From: JAYPAN01 sp049597955
Lineage (GTDB): Bacteria; Pseudomonadota; Alphaproteobacteria; RS24
Assembly (NCBI GenBank): GCA_049597955.1
Contig: JBMYND010000002.1
Coordinates: 124,001 to 188,000, forward strand
Length of the DNA stretch: 64,000 nt
Reading direction: 5' to 3'
Shown here: positions 33,003 through 41,651 of the stretch, piece after piece
Layout of the letters: every line of letters starts with the position of its first letter
How positions within the stretch are numbered: the first letter of the stretch is position 1
Translations under genes and position numbers: made by a program
The notes under the pieces: model-generated
Seen by the model: only the letters and a program-made list of their open reading frames with translations
Databases searched by the model: none
What the model was told of the DNA's origin: nothing

Positions 33003-33980
33003 TCATCGCGGGCGTTTGCCCGGCGAGGGGCGCGAAGCCGAAATACGCAGACCGGCAAGCGGGCGCTCATTGCGTTGCTGGTGGCGCAGGCGAAACAATT
33101 CGGCGGGTCGGCCACGGGCGGCACGCATGCGTCCGGTCGGCTCAACAAAGTCAGACTTTTCCACAAGGCGGCGGAAATTCTGCTTGTGCAAATTAATGCC
33201 AAGCACGGCTTGGGCGGTGTTTTGCAAATCGGTCAGGGTGAAATGTTCCGGCATCAGGTCGAAAATCACCGGTCGATATTTCATTTTGCCGCGCAGGCGA
33301 CCAAGCGCCGTCGCCAATATCCGGCGATGGTCAAGCTGCATGCTGAGGCCCGGCAGAGCCGGTTGGGGCAGGGCGGCAATGCGATTATCGTGATAGGCTT
33401 CCGGCACCAGCCCGGCCTCATAAAGCAATTCATAACGCTCCAGCACAAACTCCTCATCCCATTGGCCACCATCAAGGGCAAAGGCAGTGCGCGCGCGCTC
33501 CCCCGCCTCAGCATTGTCAGCAAGCCAAATGTCGAGTGCTTGGGGTATTTGCTCGGCCAGGCAGTCAGGACGCCCGCTACGCCAATCTTCCCAGGGAAAA
33601 TAGTGATAAACATCGCCCCAAAGCTGCTGGTCGTGGTTTGATGCGGCATCAATCGTGCCGGTTTCGGCCAATGCCAAATAGCCGACCGAAACAATATGCT
33701 GGTCATTTTGCGCGGCGCGCCCGTGCCGACCGCGATCGGCGAAAGTGTATAATTGTTCGACATGGCCGAGTGCGAGGCCGACTTGTTCGCCTACCCAATG
33801 GCGCAAGCCGGCTTCCATGGTGCGGTGCAAATCCGGCATGAAAGGGCCAAAAGGCAGCCGACCCGTCGCCTCCGGGTCATCCTGTTGCACCAATCGGCAT
33901 TGCAGCACCATATTATGGCAGCGCATAATGGCCGTGCTGACATCAATGCTGATTTCCGATGAGGGTAAGCGCGCATCCAT
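33003..33980 (-). CDS. nrtR: NrtR-type Nudix-related transcriptional regulator of NAD metabolism
   Basis: 325 residues. The N-terminal Nudix-like domain has a degenerate Nudix box (LPFGPFMPDLHRTMEAGL then RHWVGEQVGL, lacking the REUXEEXGU glutamates), followed by the NrtR hallmark EQLYTFADRGRHGR. The C-terminal winged-helix ends in ARGRPAELFRLR. NrtR proteins repress NAD genes and release DNA on binding ADP-ribose-type ligands. It lies directly upstream of nadABC on the same strand, with a palindrome in the gap. Confidence 0.88.
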   Translation of the reverse strand: MDARLPSSEISIDVSTAIMRCHNMVLQCRLVQQDDPEATGRLPFGPFMPDLHRTMEAGLRHWVGEQVGLALGHVEQLYTFADRGRHGRAAQNDQHIVSVGYLALAETGTIDAASNHDQQLWGDVYHYFPWEDWRSGRPDCLAEQIPQALDIWLADNAEAGERARTAFALDGGQWDEEFVLERYELLYEAGLVPEAYHDNRIAALPQPALPGLSMQLDHRRILATALGRLRGKMKYRPVIFDLMPEHFTLTDLQNTAQAVLGINLHKQNFRRLVEKSDFVEPTGRMRAARGRPAELFRLRHQQRNERPLAGLRISASRPSPGKRPR

Positions 33981-34074
33981 TTGGTCAGTCTAGGCTGCCA
34001 AGGCCGATTTTGCCAAGCACCACGCGCCCAAAAGGCACAGATTATCGCCAAAAGCTTGCTCAGACGTAGCTGGC

Positions 34075-35196
34075 TCAGACCCGGCGGACAATCACGCTGC
34101 CGGCGGAATAGCCAGCCCCGAAACTGCAAATCACGCCCATTTCACCGGTTTCAAAATCGCTTTTATGCTTGTGGAAAGCAATGATGGAACCGGCCGAGCT
34201 GGTATTGGCATATTCATCCAACACAGTCGGCTGTTCATCGGCTTCCGGGTCGCGGCCCAGCACTTTGCGGGCGATAAAATCATTCATATTGCGATTGGCC
34301 TGATGCAACCACATGCGGCGCAAGCCGGTGGCTTCAAGATTATTATCGGCCAAATGGCTGGTAATCAGCTCCGCCACAAGCGGGCTAACTTCACGAAAGA
34401 CTTTACGTCCCTCCTGCACGAAAAGCTTGTCTTTGGCGTCAATGCCTTCCGGCGATGCGCGGTTCAAAAAGCCGAAATTATTGCGGATATTATTGGAAAA
34501 TTTCGTCACCAGCCTTGTGTCAACAATTTCGAAAGCGGCGTCATTGGTGCAAATATCGGCCCGCTCCAGCACCACGGCGGTGGCCACATCACCGAAAATG
34601 AAATGGCTGTCGCGGTCGCGGAAATTCAAATGGCCGGTGCAAACTTCCGGATTGACCAGCAGCACGCGCTCGGCACTGCCGGAGCGTATCATGTCATAGC
34701 CGGTTTGCAGGCCGAAAGTGGCTGATGAACACGCCACATTCATGTCAAAGGCAAAGCCGTCAATGCCGAGCAATTCTTGAACTTCAATGGCAATGGCCGG
34801 ATAGGGGCGCTCAAGATTGGCGCAGGCGACCAGCACAGCGTCAATATCGCTGGCTTGAATGCCGGATTCGGCCAGCGCGCCCTCAGTGGCCTTTATCGCC
34901 ATTTCTGCCAGATAAGAAGGTTCGTCATTGCTGCGCTCAGGCAGGCGCGGACACATAATGTCCGGGTCAAGAATGCCGCTTTTATTCAGCACATAGCGGT
35001 TTTTAATGCCGGAGGCTTTTTCGATAAAGCCGCTATCGGAAGGGGTCAGGGCTGCGACTTCGCCTGCCTCAATAGCGGCGGCATTGTCGCGGTTGAAATT
35101 ATCGACATAGCTGTTAAAGGCCGCCACCAATTCATCATTGCTGATGGCTTCTTCCGGCGTGAAAAGACCGGTGCCAGAAATGTGAACACCAAACAT
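34075..35196 (-). CDS. Beta-ketoacyl-ACP synthase III (373-residue FabH-like)
   Basis: 373 residues, longer than housekeeping FabH (about 320). Catalytic triad: Cys in DMNVACSSATFG, His in LHQANRNMND, Asn in YANTSSAGS. Blocks such as LFTPEEAISNDELV, ERPYPAIAIEVQ and CTGHLNFRDRDSHFIFGD resemble, from memory, the Pseudomonas PA3286-type synthase that condenses octanoyl-CoA with malonyl-ACP. It would feed acyl-CoA into fatty-acid synthesis; substrate is inferred. It is followed by nrtR on the same strand. Confidence 0.85.
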   Translation of the reverse strand: MFGVHISGTGLFTPEEAISNDELVAAFNSYVDNFNRDNAAAIEAGEVAALTPSDSGFIEKASGIKNRYVLNKSGILDPDIMCPRLPERSNDEPSYLAEMAIKATEGALAESGIQASDIDAVLVACANLERPYPAIAIEVQELLGIDGFAFDMNVACSSATFGLQTGYDMIRSGSAERVLLVNPEVCTGHLNFRDRDSHFIFGDVATAVVLERADICTNDAAFEIVDTRLVTKFSNNIRNNFGFLNRASPEGIDAKDKLFVQEGRKVFREVSPLVAELITSHLADNNLEATGLRRMWLHQANRNMNDFIARKVLGRDPEADEQPTVLDEYANTSSAGSIIAFHKHKSDFETGEMGVICSFGAGYSAGSVIVRRV

Positions 35197-35262
35197 GCAA
35201 ACTCCCTAAACTTAACCCGAATCAAACATAAACCGTGTCGGGGCGCTTTGCCAGATATTTGC

Positions 35263-36090
35263 CTAGCCTGCGCCGAACAGGCCGTCAAGGCGGGCAAAGG
35301 CCGCATTGTCAGCCAGCAGGCCGCTGGTTGGGGCATCATCGCGCAGCAAAGCCAGCGCCTGCTGGTCATTGGCGGCCAAAATTTCGCCAAAGACCCGGCC
35401 ATTGGCGATAATCGGCGTTCCAATCGGCGGCGCTTTGGTCGCGAAAACAAGCGGATGCAGCCGTTTGCGCAACTTGCCGCGCCGATGCGTGCGCGAGGTG
35501 ACTTCCTGGCCGACAAAACAGCCTTTTTGAAAATCAATCGCCGCCATTTCGGCAAAGCCGAGTTCAAGCGGAAAATATTGTCCCATGGGCAATTCTTCCG
35601 GCCCTTCCGGCACGCCAAGCGTCAAGCGGTGCGCCTGCCAGTCTTGCTGTGTTGCGGCAATGCCGGGTAAATCGGCCTTATCAACCATGCCCAGCAAGCC
35701 GCGCAAGCCAAGCCGCGCATGGCGCGGGTCGGGTGCAAAACCGTCCAACGCGGGCAGGCTTTGGCTGGCATCATCCGTCCAGACCAAGCCAATGCGGGTT
35801 TCTTCCTCGGTAAAGCTGACATTGGCGCGCAGGCGATACAGTATCAGCTTTTTGTGCAAAGGCGCGATTTGCGCCGCATCAAGCTCCAGCCATATTTCCT
35901 CAGCCTTGTGCCAAAGCAGCATATCATAGGCCAGCTTGCCTTGCGGGGTCAGCAGGGCGGCGGCGGAAAGCGGCGGCATAATATCTGCCGCGATATTTTG
36001 GGTGAGCAGATTTTGCAGAAAATCAACCCTGTCCGCCCCACCAATCCGCAGCAGGCGGCGATTGTCCAAAATGGTGTGAAACATGCTCAT
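35263..36090 (-). CDS. ygfZ: YgfZ/GcvT-domain iron-sulfur cluster assembly protein
   Basis: 275 residues. Tetrahydrofolate-binding GcvT-like fold; the YgfZ signature KGCFVGQEVTSR is present, with an N-terminal RVDFLQNLLTQNI segment. It aids maturation or repair of Fe-S enzymes. It is divergent from the glycosyltransferase-like gene at 36205. Confidence 0.92.
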   Translation of the reverse strand: MSMFHTILDNRRLLRIGGADRVDFLQNLLTQNIAADIMPPLSAAALLTPQGKLAYDMLLWHKAEEIWLELDAAQIAPLHKKLILYRLRANVSFTEEETRIGLVWTDDASQSLPALDGFAPDPRHARLGLRGLLGMVDKADLPGIAATQQDWQAHRLTLGVPEGPEELPMGQYFPLELGFAEMAAIDFQKGCFVGQEVTSRTHRRGKLRKRLHPLVFATKAPPIGTPIIANGRVFGEILAANDQQALALLRDDAPTSGLLADNAAFARLDGLFGAG

Positions 36091-36204
36091 TTGCCAGATG
36101 TGTCAAATTTGCGCACCAATTTCAAGCGGCATATAGGCGCGGCGGCCTTTGCCCGATGGGGTGAAGCGATTTATCAAACCGTCAAAGCAGGCTATACTCT
36201 CCCC

Positions 36205-37116
36205 ATGTTGTCGCGCCATATTCTCTATTTTTCACCGGCAGACGGGCTGGCTGCCCTGACCGGCACCGGATTATTGGCGCAACTGATTGACACTTATCCC
36301 AAGGCGCAGTTTCACATTATCGCGCCGCCCGACCAGTTTCCGCTATTTGACAATTTGCCGGTGAAATCGCGCTTGCTGGCTTTTCCGTCCAATCCGGATG
36401 CGGCGTCAAGGGCGCGATTGGCCAGTGCTTTAATGGGGCGCATTTGGCATTTGGTGGTCAATCTGCGCGGCAGTCATTTACCAGCTTTGTTATGGGCGTT
36501 GCGGCGGATGGAGACCCCTGTTAAGCCGGAAGCCTATGGTGTGCCGGATTTATCCGGCAATGGCGCAATTATCGGCCCGCATTTATTCCTGCCGGAAAAA
36601 ATCCATGTGCCTTTGCCCGCCGCCTTATTGCCGGAAACGCCGCTTATTGTGCTGGCACCGGATGAGGCGGCGCGCGCTGACTGGACATGGCAGCATTATG
36701 GCGAACTGGCCTGGCGATTGGCCGAACATGGCGCACCTTTTGACAAGGCTCATTTTGTGCTGCTTTCGACTTCCGGCATGGCCTTGGCCGATAATCTGAT
36801 GGGCAATTTACCGGCCGGCCAAATCACCCGTTTGGATGATTTATCGCTGGTGCGTCGCGCCAAGCTGTTGCAGCGCAGTCTTGCTTATGTCGGCAGTGAA
36901 CGCTTTACCGCGCGGCTTGCCGCAATGTCGGGCGTGCCGGTGGTGATGCGCCTGCAAAGCGCGCCGGAAATTGGCGATAGGGGCCGCCCCTATGGGCTTT
37001 ACAGTGGCACCAATGTGGCGGCACTGGCCGGATATTTGGTGGAACATGGCGCAAAATATGCGACAAGCGCGGCGCAATTTGCTAACCATGAAACGCATAA
37101 CAGCAACAGGATTTGA
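36205..37116 (+). CDS. Glycosyltransferase family 9-like (heptosyltransferase-like) protein
   Basis: 303 residues from ATG 36205. The frame is open back to 35719, but that part is antisense to ygfZ. The overall pattern (N-terminal GTGLLAQLIDTYPKAQFHIIAP, split around residues 21-42; central LIVLAPDEAARADWTWQHYGELA; C-terminal AYVGSERFTARLAAMSGVPVV) resembles ADP-heptose:LPS transferases of GT9, but the usual catalytic motifs are weak. A TATACT 7 bp before the ATG suggests a very short or absent leader. It may act in envelope glycan synthesis. Confidence 0.6.
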   Translation: MLSRHILYFSPADGLAALTGTGLLAQLIDTYPKAQFHIIAPPDQFPLFDNLPVKSRLLAFPSNPDAASRARLASALMGRIWHLVVNLRGSHLPALLWALRRMETPVKPEAYGVPDLSGNGAIIGPHLFLPEKIHVPLPAALLPETPLIVLAPDEAARADWTWQHYGELAWRLAEHGAPFDKAHFVLLSTSGMALADNLMGNLPAGQITRLDDLSLVRRAKLLQRSLAYVGSERFTARLAAMSGVPVVMRLQSAPEIGDRGRPYGLYSGTNVAALAGYLVEHGAKYATSAAQFANHETHNSNRI

Positions 37117-37134
37117 CAGACGGGTGTAAAAGAT

Positions 37135-38457
37135 ATGGCCTCTCCCATTTATGATTTGGTGATTACAGGCGGCGTGCTGGCCGGTCTCGAGGGTAGCGCG
37201 GAAACGCCGATTGGCATTAAAGATGGCCGCTTTGCCGCCCTTGGCGATGTGAGTGCCGAACAGGGTGCGACGCATATTGATGCGACCGGCCTGACCATTC
37301 TGCCCGGCGTGATTGACACGCAAGTGCATTTCCGCGAGCCGGGGCTTGAGCATAAGGAAAATTTGCAATCCGGCTCGCTGGCCGCGGTCATGGGCGGGGT
37401 GACAGCAGTGTTTGAAATGCCGAACACCAAACCGCCCACCACCACGCCGGAAGCGATAAAAGATAAAGTGGCGCGCGGGCGCAATCGCATGCATTGTGAC
37501 TTTGCCTTTTATGTTGGCGGCACGCATGAAAATGCCGAGCAATTGCCGGAGCTTGAGCGTTATGAGGGCGTGTGCGGGGTGAAGGTTTTCATGGGGTCAT
37601 CAACCGGCAATTTGCTGGTGCCGGATGATGATGGCGTCACCGATATTATCAAACATATTCGCCGCCGTGCCGCTTTTCACAGCGAAGATGAGTTTCGCCT
37701 GCGCGAGCGTCGCCCGCTGGCTGAAACCGGCAAAGTGGCCACCCATCCGGTCTGGCGCGATGAGGAAGTAGCGATTTCCAGCACCAGACGGCTGATTAAA
37801 ATCGCCCGCGCTGCCAATAAGCGCATTCATGTGCTGCATGTGACCACAGAAGAAGAAATGCAAATGCTTGCCGCCAATCGCGATATTGTGTCGGTGGAAG
37901 TGACGCCGCAACATTTGACGCTGGCCGGGCCGCAAGCCTATGACGCGCTTGGCACTTATGCGCAAATGAACCCGCCCATTCGCGATGCCCGCCACCGCGC
38001 GGCACTGTGGAAGGCGCTGGAACAGGGCATTGTCGATGTTATCGGCTCCGACCATGCGCCGCACACGAAAGAAGAAAAGGCCGATGCCTATCCGCATTCG
38101 CCGTCGGGCATGCCGGGTGTGCAAACGCTTTTGCCGCTGATGCTGAACCATATGGCGGAAGGCAAATTATCCCTGCAAAGGCTGGTCTCTTTGACCAGCC
38201 ATAAGGCGATTGAATTATTCGGCCTGAAAGAAAAGGGCGAGGTGAAAATCGGCAATCACGCTGATTTGACCTTTGTTGACCTTGGCGCGACACGCGAGAT
38301 TACCGAAGACTGGCTGGCCAGCCATTGCGGCTGGTCGCCCTTCACCGGCAAGCAAATAAAGGGCTGGCCTATTGGCACAATGGTGCGCGGCCAGCGCATT
38401 ATGTGGGAAGATGAATTGGTGACACCGGCGACAGGTCAGCCGGTTGCATTTGATTAA
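37135..38457 (+). CDS. pyrC: Dihydroorotase-like amidohydrolase
   Basis: 440 residues, class I dihydroorotase family. Carboxylated-lysine segment GVKVFMGSSTGN, HSEDEFRLR, HVLHVTTEEE and catalytic IGSDHAPHTKEEK are present. The first metal-binding HxH is changed: DTQVHFREPG has Gln where the first His is expected. It may be a real dihydroorotase (this variant is widespread in Alphaproteobacteria) or a related hydantoinase-like enzyme. It starts 18 bp after the glycosyltransferase-like gene and is followed by the AcuI-like gene. Confidence 0.85.
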   Translation: MASPIYDLVITGGVLAGLEGSAETPIGIKDGRFAALGDVSAEQGATHIDATGLTILPGVIDTQVHFREPGLEHKENLQSGSLAAVMGGVTAVFEMPNTKPPTTTPEAIKDKVARGRNRMHCDFAFYVGGTHENAEQLPELERYEGVCGVKVFMGSSTGNLLVPDDDGVTDIIKHIRRRAAFHSEDEFRLRERRPLAETGKVATHPVWRDEEVAISSTRRLIKIARAANKRIHVLHVTTEEEMQMLAANRDIVSVEVTPQHLTLAGPQAYDALGTYAQMNPPIRDARHRAALWKALEQGIVDVIGSDHAPHTKEEKADAYPHSPSGMPGVQTLLPLMLNHMAEGKLSLQRLVSLTSHKAIELFGLKEKGEVKIGNHADLTFVDLGATREITEDWLASHCGWSPFTGKQIKGWPIGTMVRGQRIMWEDELVTPATGQPVAFD

Positions 38458-38469
38458 AGGGAGAACAAA

Positions 38470-39456
38470 ATGACTGACAGCTTTCGCGCCTTGCGGCTGA
38501 ACAAAACCGATGACGGGCAGAGCCATGAATTTGTTGAACTGACCGAAAATGATTTGATGGAGGGCGATGTCACCATTGCCGTTTCCCATTCGACAATAAA
38601 TTATAAAGACGGGCTGGCGCTGACCGGTGCCTCACCGGTTGTGCGGGTCTGGCCAATGATACCGGGGATTGACTTTACCGGCACGGTGGAAAGCTCATCG
38701 CACGCTGATTATGCGCCGGGCGATGCGGTTGTGCTGAATGGCTGGGGCGTTGGTGAAACCCATTTTGGCGGCTATGCAGGCAAGGCACGGGTCAAGGGCG
38801 ACTGGCTGGTCAAACGACCGGAAGCGATTTCCGCCGCCCGCGCCATGGCGATTGGCACAGCAGGCTATACCGCCATGCTGTGCGTGATGGCGATTGAAGC
38901 TGACACACCGAAAGATGCGGGCGAGGTGCTGGTCACCGGAGCTGCCGGCGGTGTTGGCAGTGTCGCTATCGCCCTCTTGGCCAAGCTCGGCTATCAGGTG
39001 GTCGCCTCAACCGGACGGCCTGACGAAGCCGATTATCTGACCGGCTTGGGTGCGTCGCGGATTATTGACCGGGCGGAACTCAGCGCGCCGGGCAGGCCGT
39101 TGGGCAAGGAAAATTTCGCCGCCGTGGTTGATGCGGTTGGCAGCCATACGCTGGCCAATGCGATTGCCCAAACGCGCTATGGCGGCACAATTGCTGCTTG
39201 CGGTCTGGCGCAAGGCCCCGATTTACCGGCGACGGTCATGCCGTTTATTTTGCGCGGTGTGACGCTGAAAGGCGTTGACAGTGTGATGGCACCGCGCGCC
39301 TTGCGCGAACAGGCTTGGGCGCGACTGGCGCAGGATTTGGATATGGACAGGCTGGACGCAATGAGCCAACACGTGACAATGGATGCGCTGCCCGAACTCG
39401 GCCAAGACATATTGGCCGGTCAGGTGCGCGGACGGGTGATTGTCGATATTGGCTAG
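38470..39456 (+). CDS. acuI: Acrylyl-CoA reductase (AcuI/YhdH family)
   Basis: 328-residue MDR-family NADPH oxidoreductase. Motifs STINYKDGLALTG, PGIDFTGTVESS and nucleotide-binding VTGAAGGVGSVAIALLAKLGY are typical. AcuI reduces acryloyl-CoA to propionyl-CoA and detoxifies acrylate, in marine bacteria often from DMSP. No other DMSP genes are here, so the physiological role is inferred. AAAGGGAG lies before the ATG. Its stop shares the CTAG with the convergent SDR stop. Confidence 0.85.
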   Translation: MTDSFRALRLNKTDDGQSHEFVELTENDLMEGDVTIAVSHSTINYKDGLALTGASPVVRVWPMIPGIDFTGTVESSSHADYAPGDAVVLNGWGVGETHFGGYAGKARVKGDWLVKRPEAISAARAMAIGTAGYTAMLCVMAIEADTPKDAGEVLVTGAAGGVGSVAIALLAKLGYQVVASTGRPDEADYLTGLGASRIIDRAELSAPGRPLGKENFAAVVDAVGSHTLANAIAQTRYGGTIAACGLAQGPDLPATVMPFILRGVTLKGVDSVMAPRALREQAWARLAQDLDMDRLDAMSQHVTMDALPELGQDILAGQVRGRVIVDIG

Positions 39457-40232
39457 AAAATTGAATAGCCGCCATCAATGATAAAGCTGTCGCCTGAATG
39501 ATAGGCGGCGGCATCACTGGCCAGATAAACGGCAACGCCGCCAAAATCGGCAGGCTGACCCCAACGCCGCGCCGGCACCCGGGCAATGACTTTTTCCTGA
39601 AACACATCGCTGTCTTGCGCCCCGGCTGTCATGTCGGTGGCAATCCAGCCCGGCAAAACCGAATTGGCGCGCACGCCATAGCGGGCATGTTCAACCGCAA
39701 TGGATTTCATCATGGAAATCACCGCGCCTTTGGTGGCCGCATAATGCTGGTTGCGCGCCGCACCCTCAATCGCTGCCAATGAGGCAACACCGATAAGCGA
39801 ACCGCCGGGGTCGCCATTTTTGGCACGCTCAACCATATGGGCGGCGGCGGCCCGCAGGGTGAAAAACACACCATCCAGATTGACCGCCAGCACATCACGA
39901 TAGGCTTGTGTGTTCATTTCGGCAAAACTGCCGGCCAGCTTGCCGATACCGGCATTGGCAATCACCGTATCAACCCGCCCGAAAGCGGCCAGCGTATCGG
40001 CAAAAGCCGCATCCACGGCGGTCTCATCGGCGACATTGACTTGCCAGGCTTGCGCCTTCACGCCAAGCGCAGACAGCGCAGCGACGGCTTTTTCATTCTT
40101 TTCCTGATTGGTGCCCCAAATGGCAATATCGGCACCGGCCTGGGCCATGGCTTCGGCCATGCCAAGCCCGATACCGCCATTGCCGCCTGTCACCAGCGCC
40201 ACTTTTCCGCTCAAATCAAATGGTTGATACAT
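39453..40232 (-). CDS. Short-chain dehydrogenase/reductase (SDR)
   Basis: 259 residues, classical SDR. TGGNGGIGLG binds NAD(P), IANAGIGK is the NAG motif, catalytic YAATKGAV contains Tyr and Lys, and the C-terminus has GQPADFGGVAVYLASDAA and FIIDGGYSIF. It resembles gluconate 5-dehydrogenase/3-oxoacyl-ACP reductase-like enzymes, but the substrate is unknown. Its last four bases overlap acuI. Confidence 0.88.
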   Translation of the reverse strand: MYQPFDLSGKVALVTGGNGGIGLGMAEAMAQAGADIAIWGTNQEKNEKAVAALSALGVKAQAWQVNVADETAVDAAFADTLAAFGRVDTVIANAGIGKLAGSFAEMNTQAYRDVLAVNLDGVFFTLRAAAAHMVERAKNGDPGGSLIGVASLAAIEGAARNQHYAATKGAVISMMKSIAVEHARYGVRANSVLPGWIATDMTAGAQDSDVFQEKVIARVPARRWGQPADFGGVAVYLASDAAAYHSGDSFIIDGGYSIF

Positions 40233-40334
40233 ATTTGCCTCCCTTTTTCAGCCTCAACTATACAAGTTTCCGGCCCGTGGACAAATGCTGTTTTCCGACT
40301 CGCAACCGGCACGGCGGCGTGGCATGTTGCGCCT

Positions 40335-40820
40335 ATGCGATTGGAGATTCGGGCATTTGTCTTGGTGATGGCCTTGGCGGCGCTGGTGCCGCTCAATGGG
40401 CCGGCGCGTGCGCAATTGACGGGCCAGGCTGAATTATTGGGCCAGACACCTTTGCGCATTATCACGCTGGGCGGCAAAACCCATGAGATAAAGGCGCGCT
40501 TTGCCCTGACCCCGAAACAACAGCAGCGCGGCCTGATGTGGGAAACTGAATTGCCGCAAGGCACGGGCATGATTTTCCCGATGACGCCGCCGCGCTTGGC
40601 CCGTTTCTGGATGCGCAATACGCTGATACCGTTGGATATGCTGTTTATCGCACCGGGCGGCATGATTGTGAAAATCGCCACTAGGCGCGATACCGGCTCG
40701 GAAGCGACGACAAGTTCCGGCGTGCCGGTCAGCGCGGTGCTTGAATTGCCGGCCGGGGAGGCGGCGCGGTTGAAAATCGGCATTGGCGATATGGTGCGCC
40801 ACGAAATGATGCGCTTTTAA
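40335..40820 (+). CDS. DUF192 family exported protein
   Basis: 161 residues from ATG 40335; the longer open frame upstream is antisense to the SDR gene. Signal peptide MRLEIRAFVLVMALAALVP, with cleavage near ARA-Q (residue 26). The DUF192 core is TPKQQQRGLMWETELPQGTG, FWMRNTLIPLDMLFIAPGG and AVLELPAGEAARLKIGIGD. Function of the family is not established. It shares one base with the SRAP gene (TAATG). Confidence 0.88.
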   Translation: MRLEIRAFVLVMALAALVPLNGPARAQLTGQAELLGQTPLRIITLGGKTHEIKARFALTPKQQQRGLMWETELPQGTGMIFPMTPPRLARFWMRNTLIPLDMLFIAPGGMIVKIATRRDTGSEATTSSGVPVSAVLELPAGEAARLKIGIGDMVRHEMMRF

Positions 40821-41551
40821 TGTGTGGCCGTTTTGCCCTGACCAGCCCGCCTGATGCGCTGCGCGAAATCGTGGATTTTGTTATGCCGTCCCATGCCGCT
40901 GCGCCGGGCAGCAATTGGCCGCCGCGCTATAATATCGCGCCGAGCCAGCCAATAGCCATTATTACCGGCGGGGTGCAGCCGACACTGGCTCTGGTGCAAT
41001 GGGGGCTGGTGCCGTCCTGGGTGCGGGCCGATGCGCTGAAAACCCATCGGCAAAAGCCGCAAATCAATGCCCGCGCTGAAACCATTGCCGAAAAACCGAG
41101 TTTCCGCGATGCTTTCAAAAGACGCCGCTGCCTGATACCGGCCAATGGCTATTATGAATGGAAGCGACCGGAAGGGCAGCCCTATTTGATACACCGCCCG
41201 AACAGCGCGCCGTTTTTCATGGCCGGAATATGGGAACATTGGCAGGGCGCTGATGGCAGCGAAATCGAATCCTGCGCCATTGTCACCTGCGCCGCCAATG
41301 ATGCTTTGGGTGACATTCACCACCGCATGCCGGTGATGATTGAAGCGGTCGATGCGCCGCGCTGGCTGCAAAGCGATGAGCGCGACCGCCACAGTCTGAT
41401 GCCACTTTTGCAAGCAGCACCGGAAAATGCCTTTGCGGCGCGGCCTGTCGGGCGGCGGGTCAATAAGGTGAGCGAAGATGGGGCGGAATTATGGGAAGAG
41501 GTGACGCCCAATCTTGCCGCCGCCAAGCCCGACCAGCTTGATTTGTTCTGA
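40820..41551 (+). CDS. SOS response-associated peptidase (SRAP, YedK/HMCES-like)
   Basis: 243 residues. Catalytic Cys2 is in MCGRFALT, exposed after Met removal; NARAETI, CLIPANGYYEWKRPEG and HHRMPVMIE complete the active site. SRAP proteins crosslink covalently to abasic sites in single-stranded DNA and protect them. It is translationally coupled to the DUF192 gene upstream. Confidence 0.95.
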   Translation: MCGRFALTSPPDALREIVDFVMPSHAAAPGSNWPPRYNIAPSQPIAIITGGVQPTLALVQWGLVPSWVRADALKTHRQKPQINARAETIAEKPSFRDAFKRRRCLIPANGYYEWKRPEGQPYLIHRPNSAPFFMAGIWEHWQGADGSEIESCAIVTCAANDALGDIHHRMPVMIEAVDAPRWLQSDERDRHSLMPLLQAAPENAFAARPVGRRVNKVSEDGAELWEEVTPNLAAAKPDQLDLF

Positions 41552-41560
41552 CGCCACCGT

Positions 41561-41625
41561 TTTTTGATAACAGGGCTTTTTGATAACACGGCTTTTTGAT
41601 AACAGGGCTTGTTTGATGACAGGGG
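41561..41625. repeat. 16-bp tandem repeat (3 units + 1 degenerate) upstream of the VOC gene
   Basis: TTTTTGATAACAGGGC at 41561-41576, TTTTTGATAACACGGC at 41577-41592 and TTTTTGATAACAGGGC at 41593-41608, then a degenerate 17-bp copy ending at 41625. It fills most of the SRAP-VOC gap, 27 bp before the VOC start. It could be a regulator-binding array or a slippage-prone minisatellite. Confidence 0.85.
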
Positions 41626-41651
41626 GCGCTTTGCCGTGCTAGCGTAAAATT

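Noticed and set aside
35719..36204. N-terminal extension of the GT9-like protein
   Set aside because: Lies antisense to ygfZ, which is clearly real.
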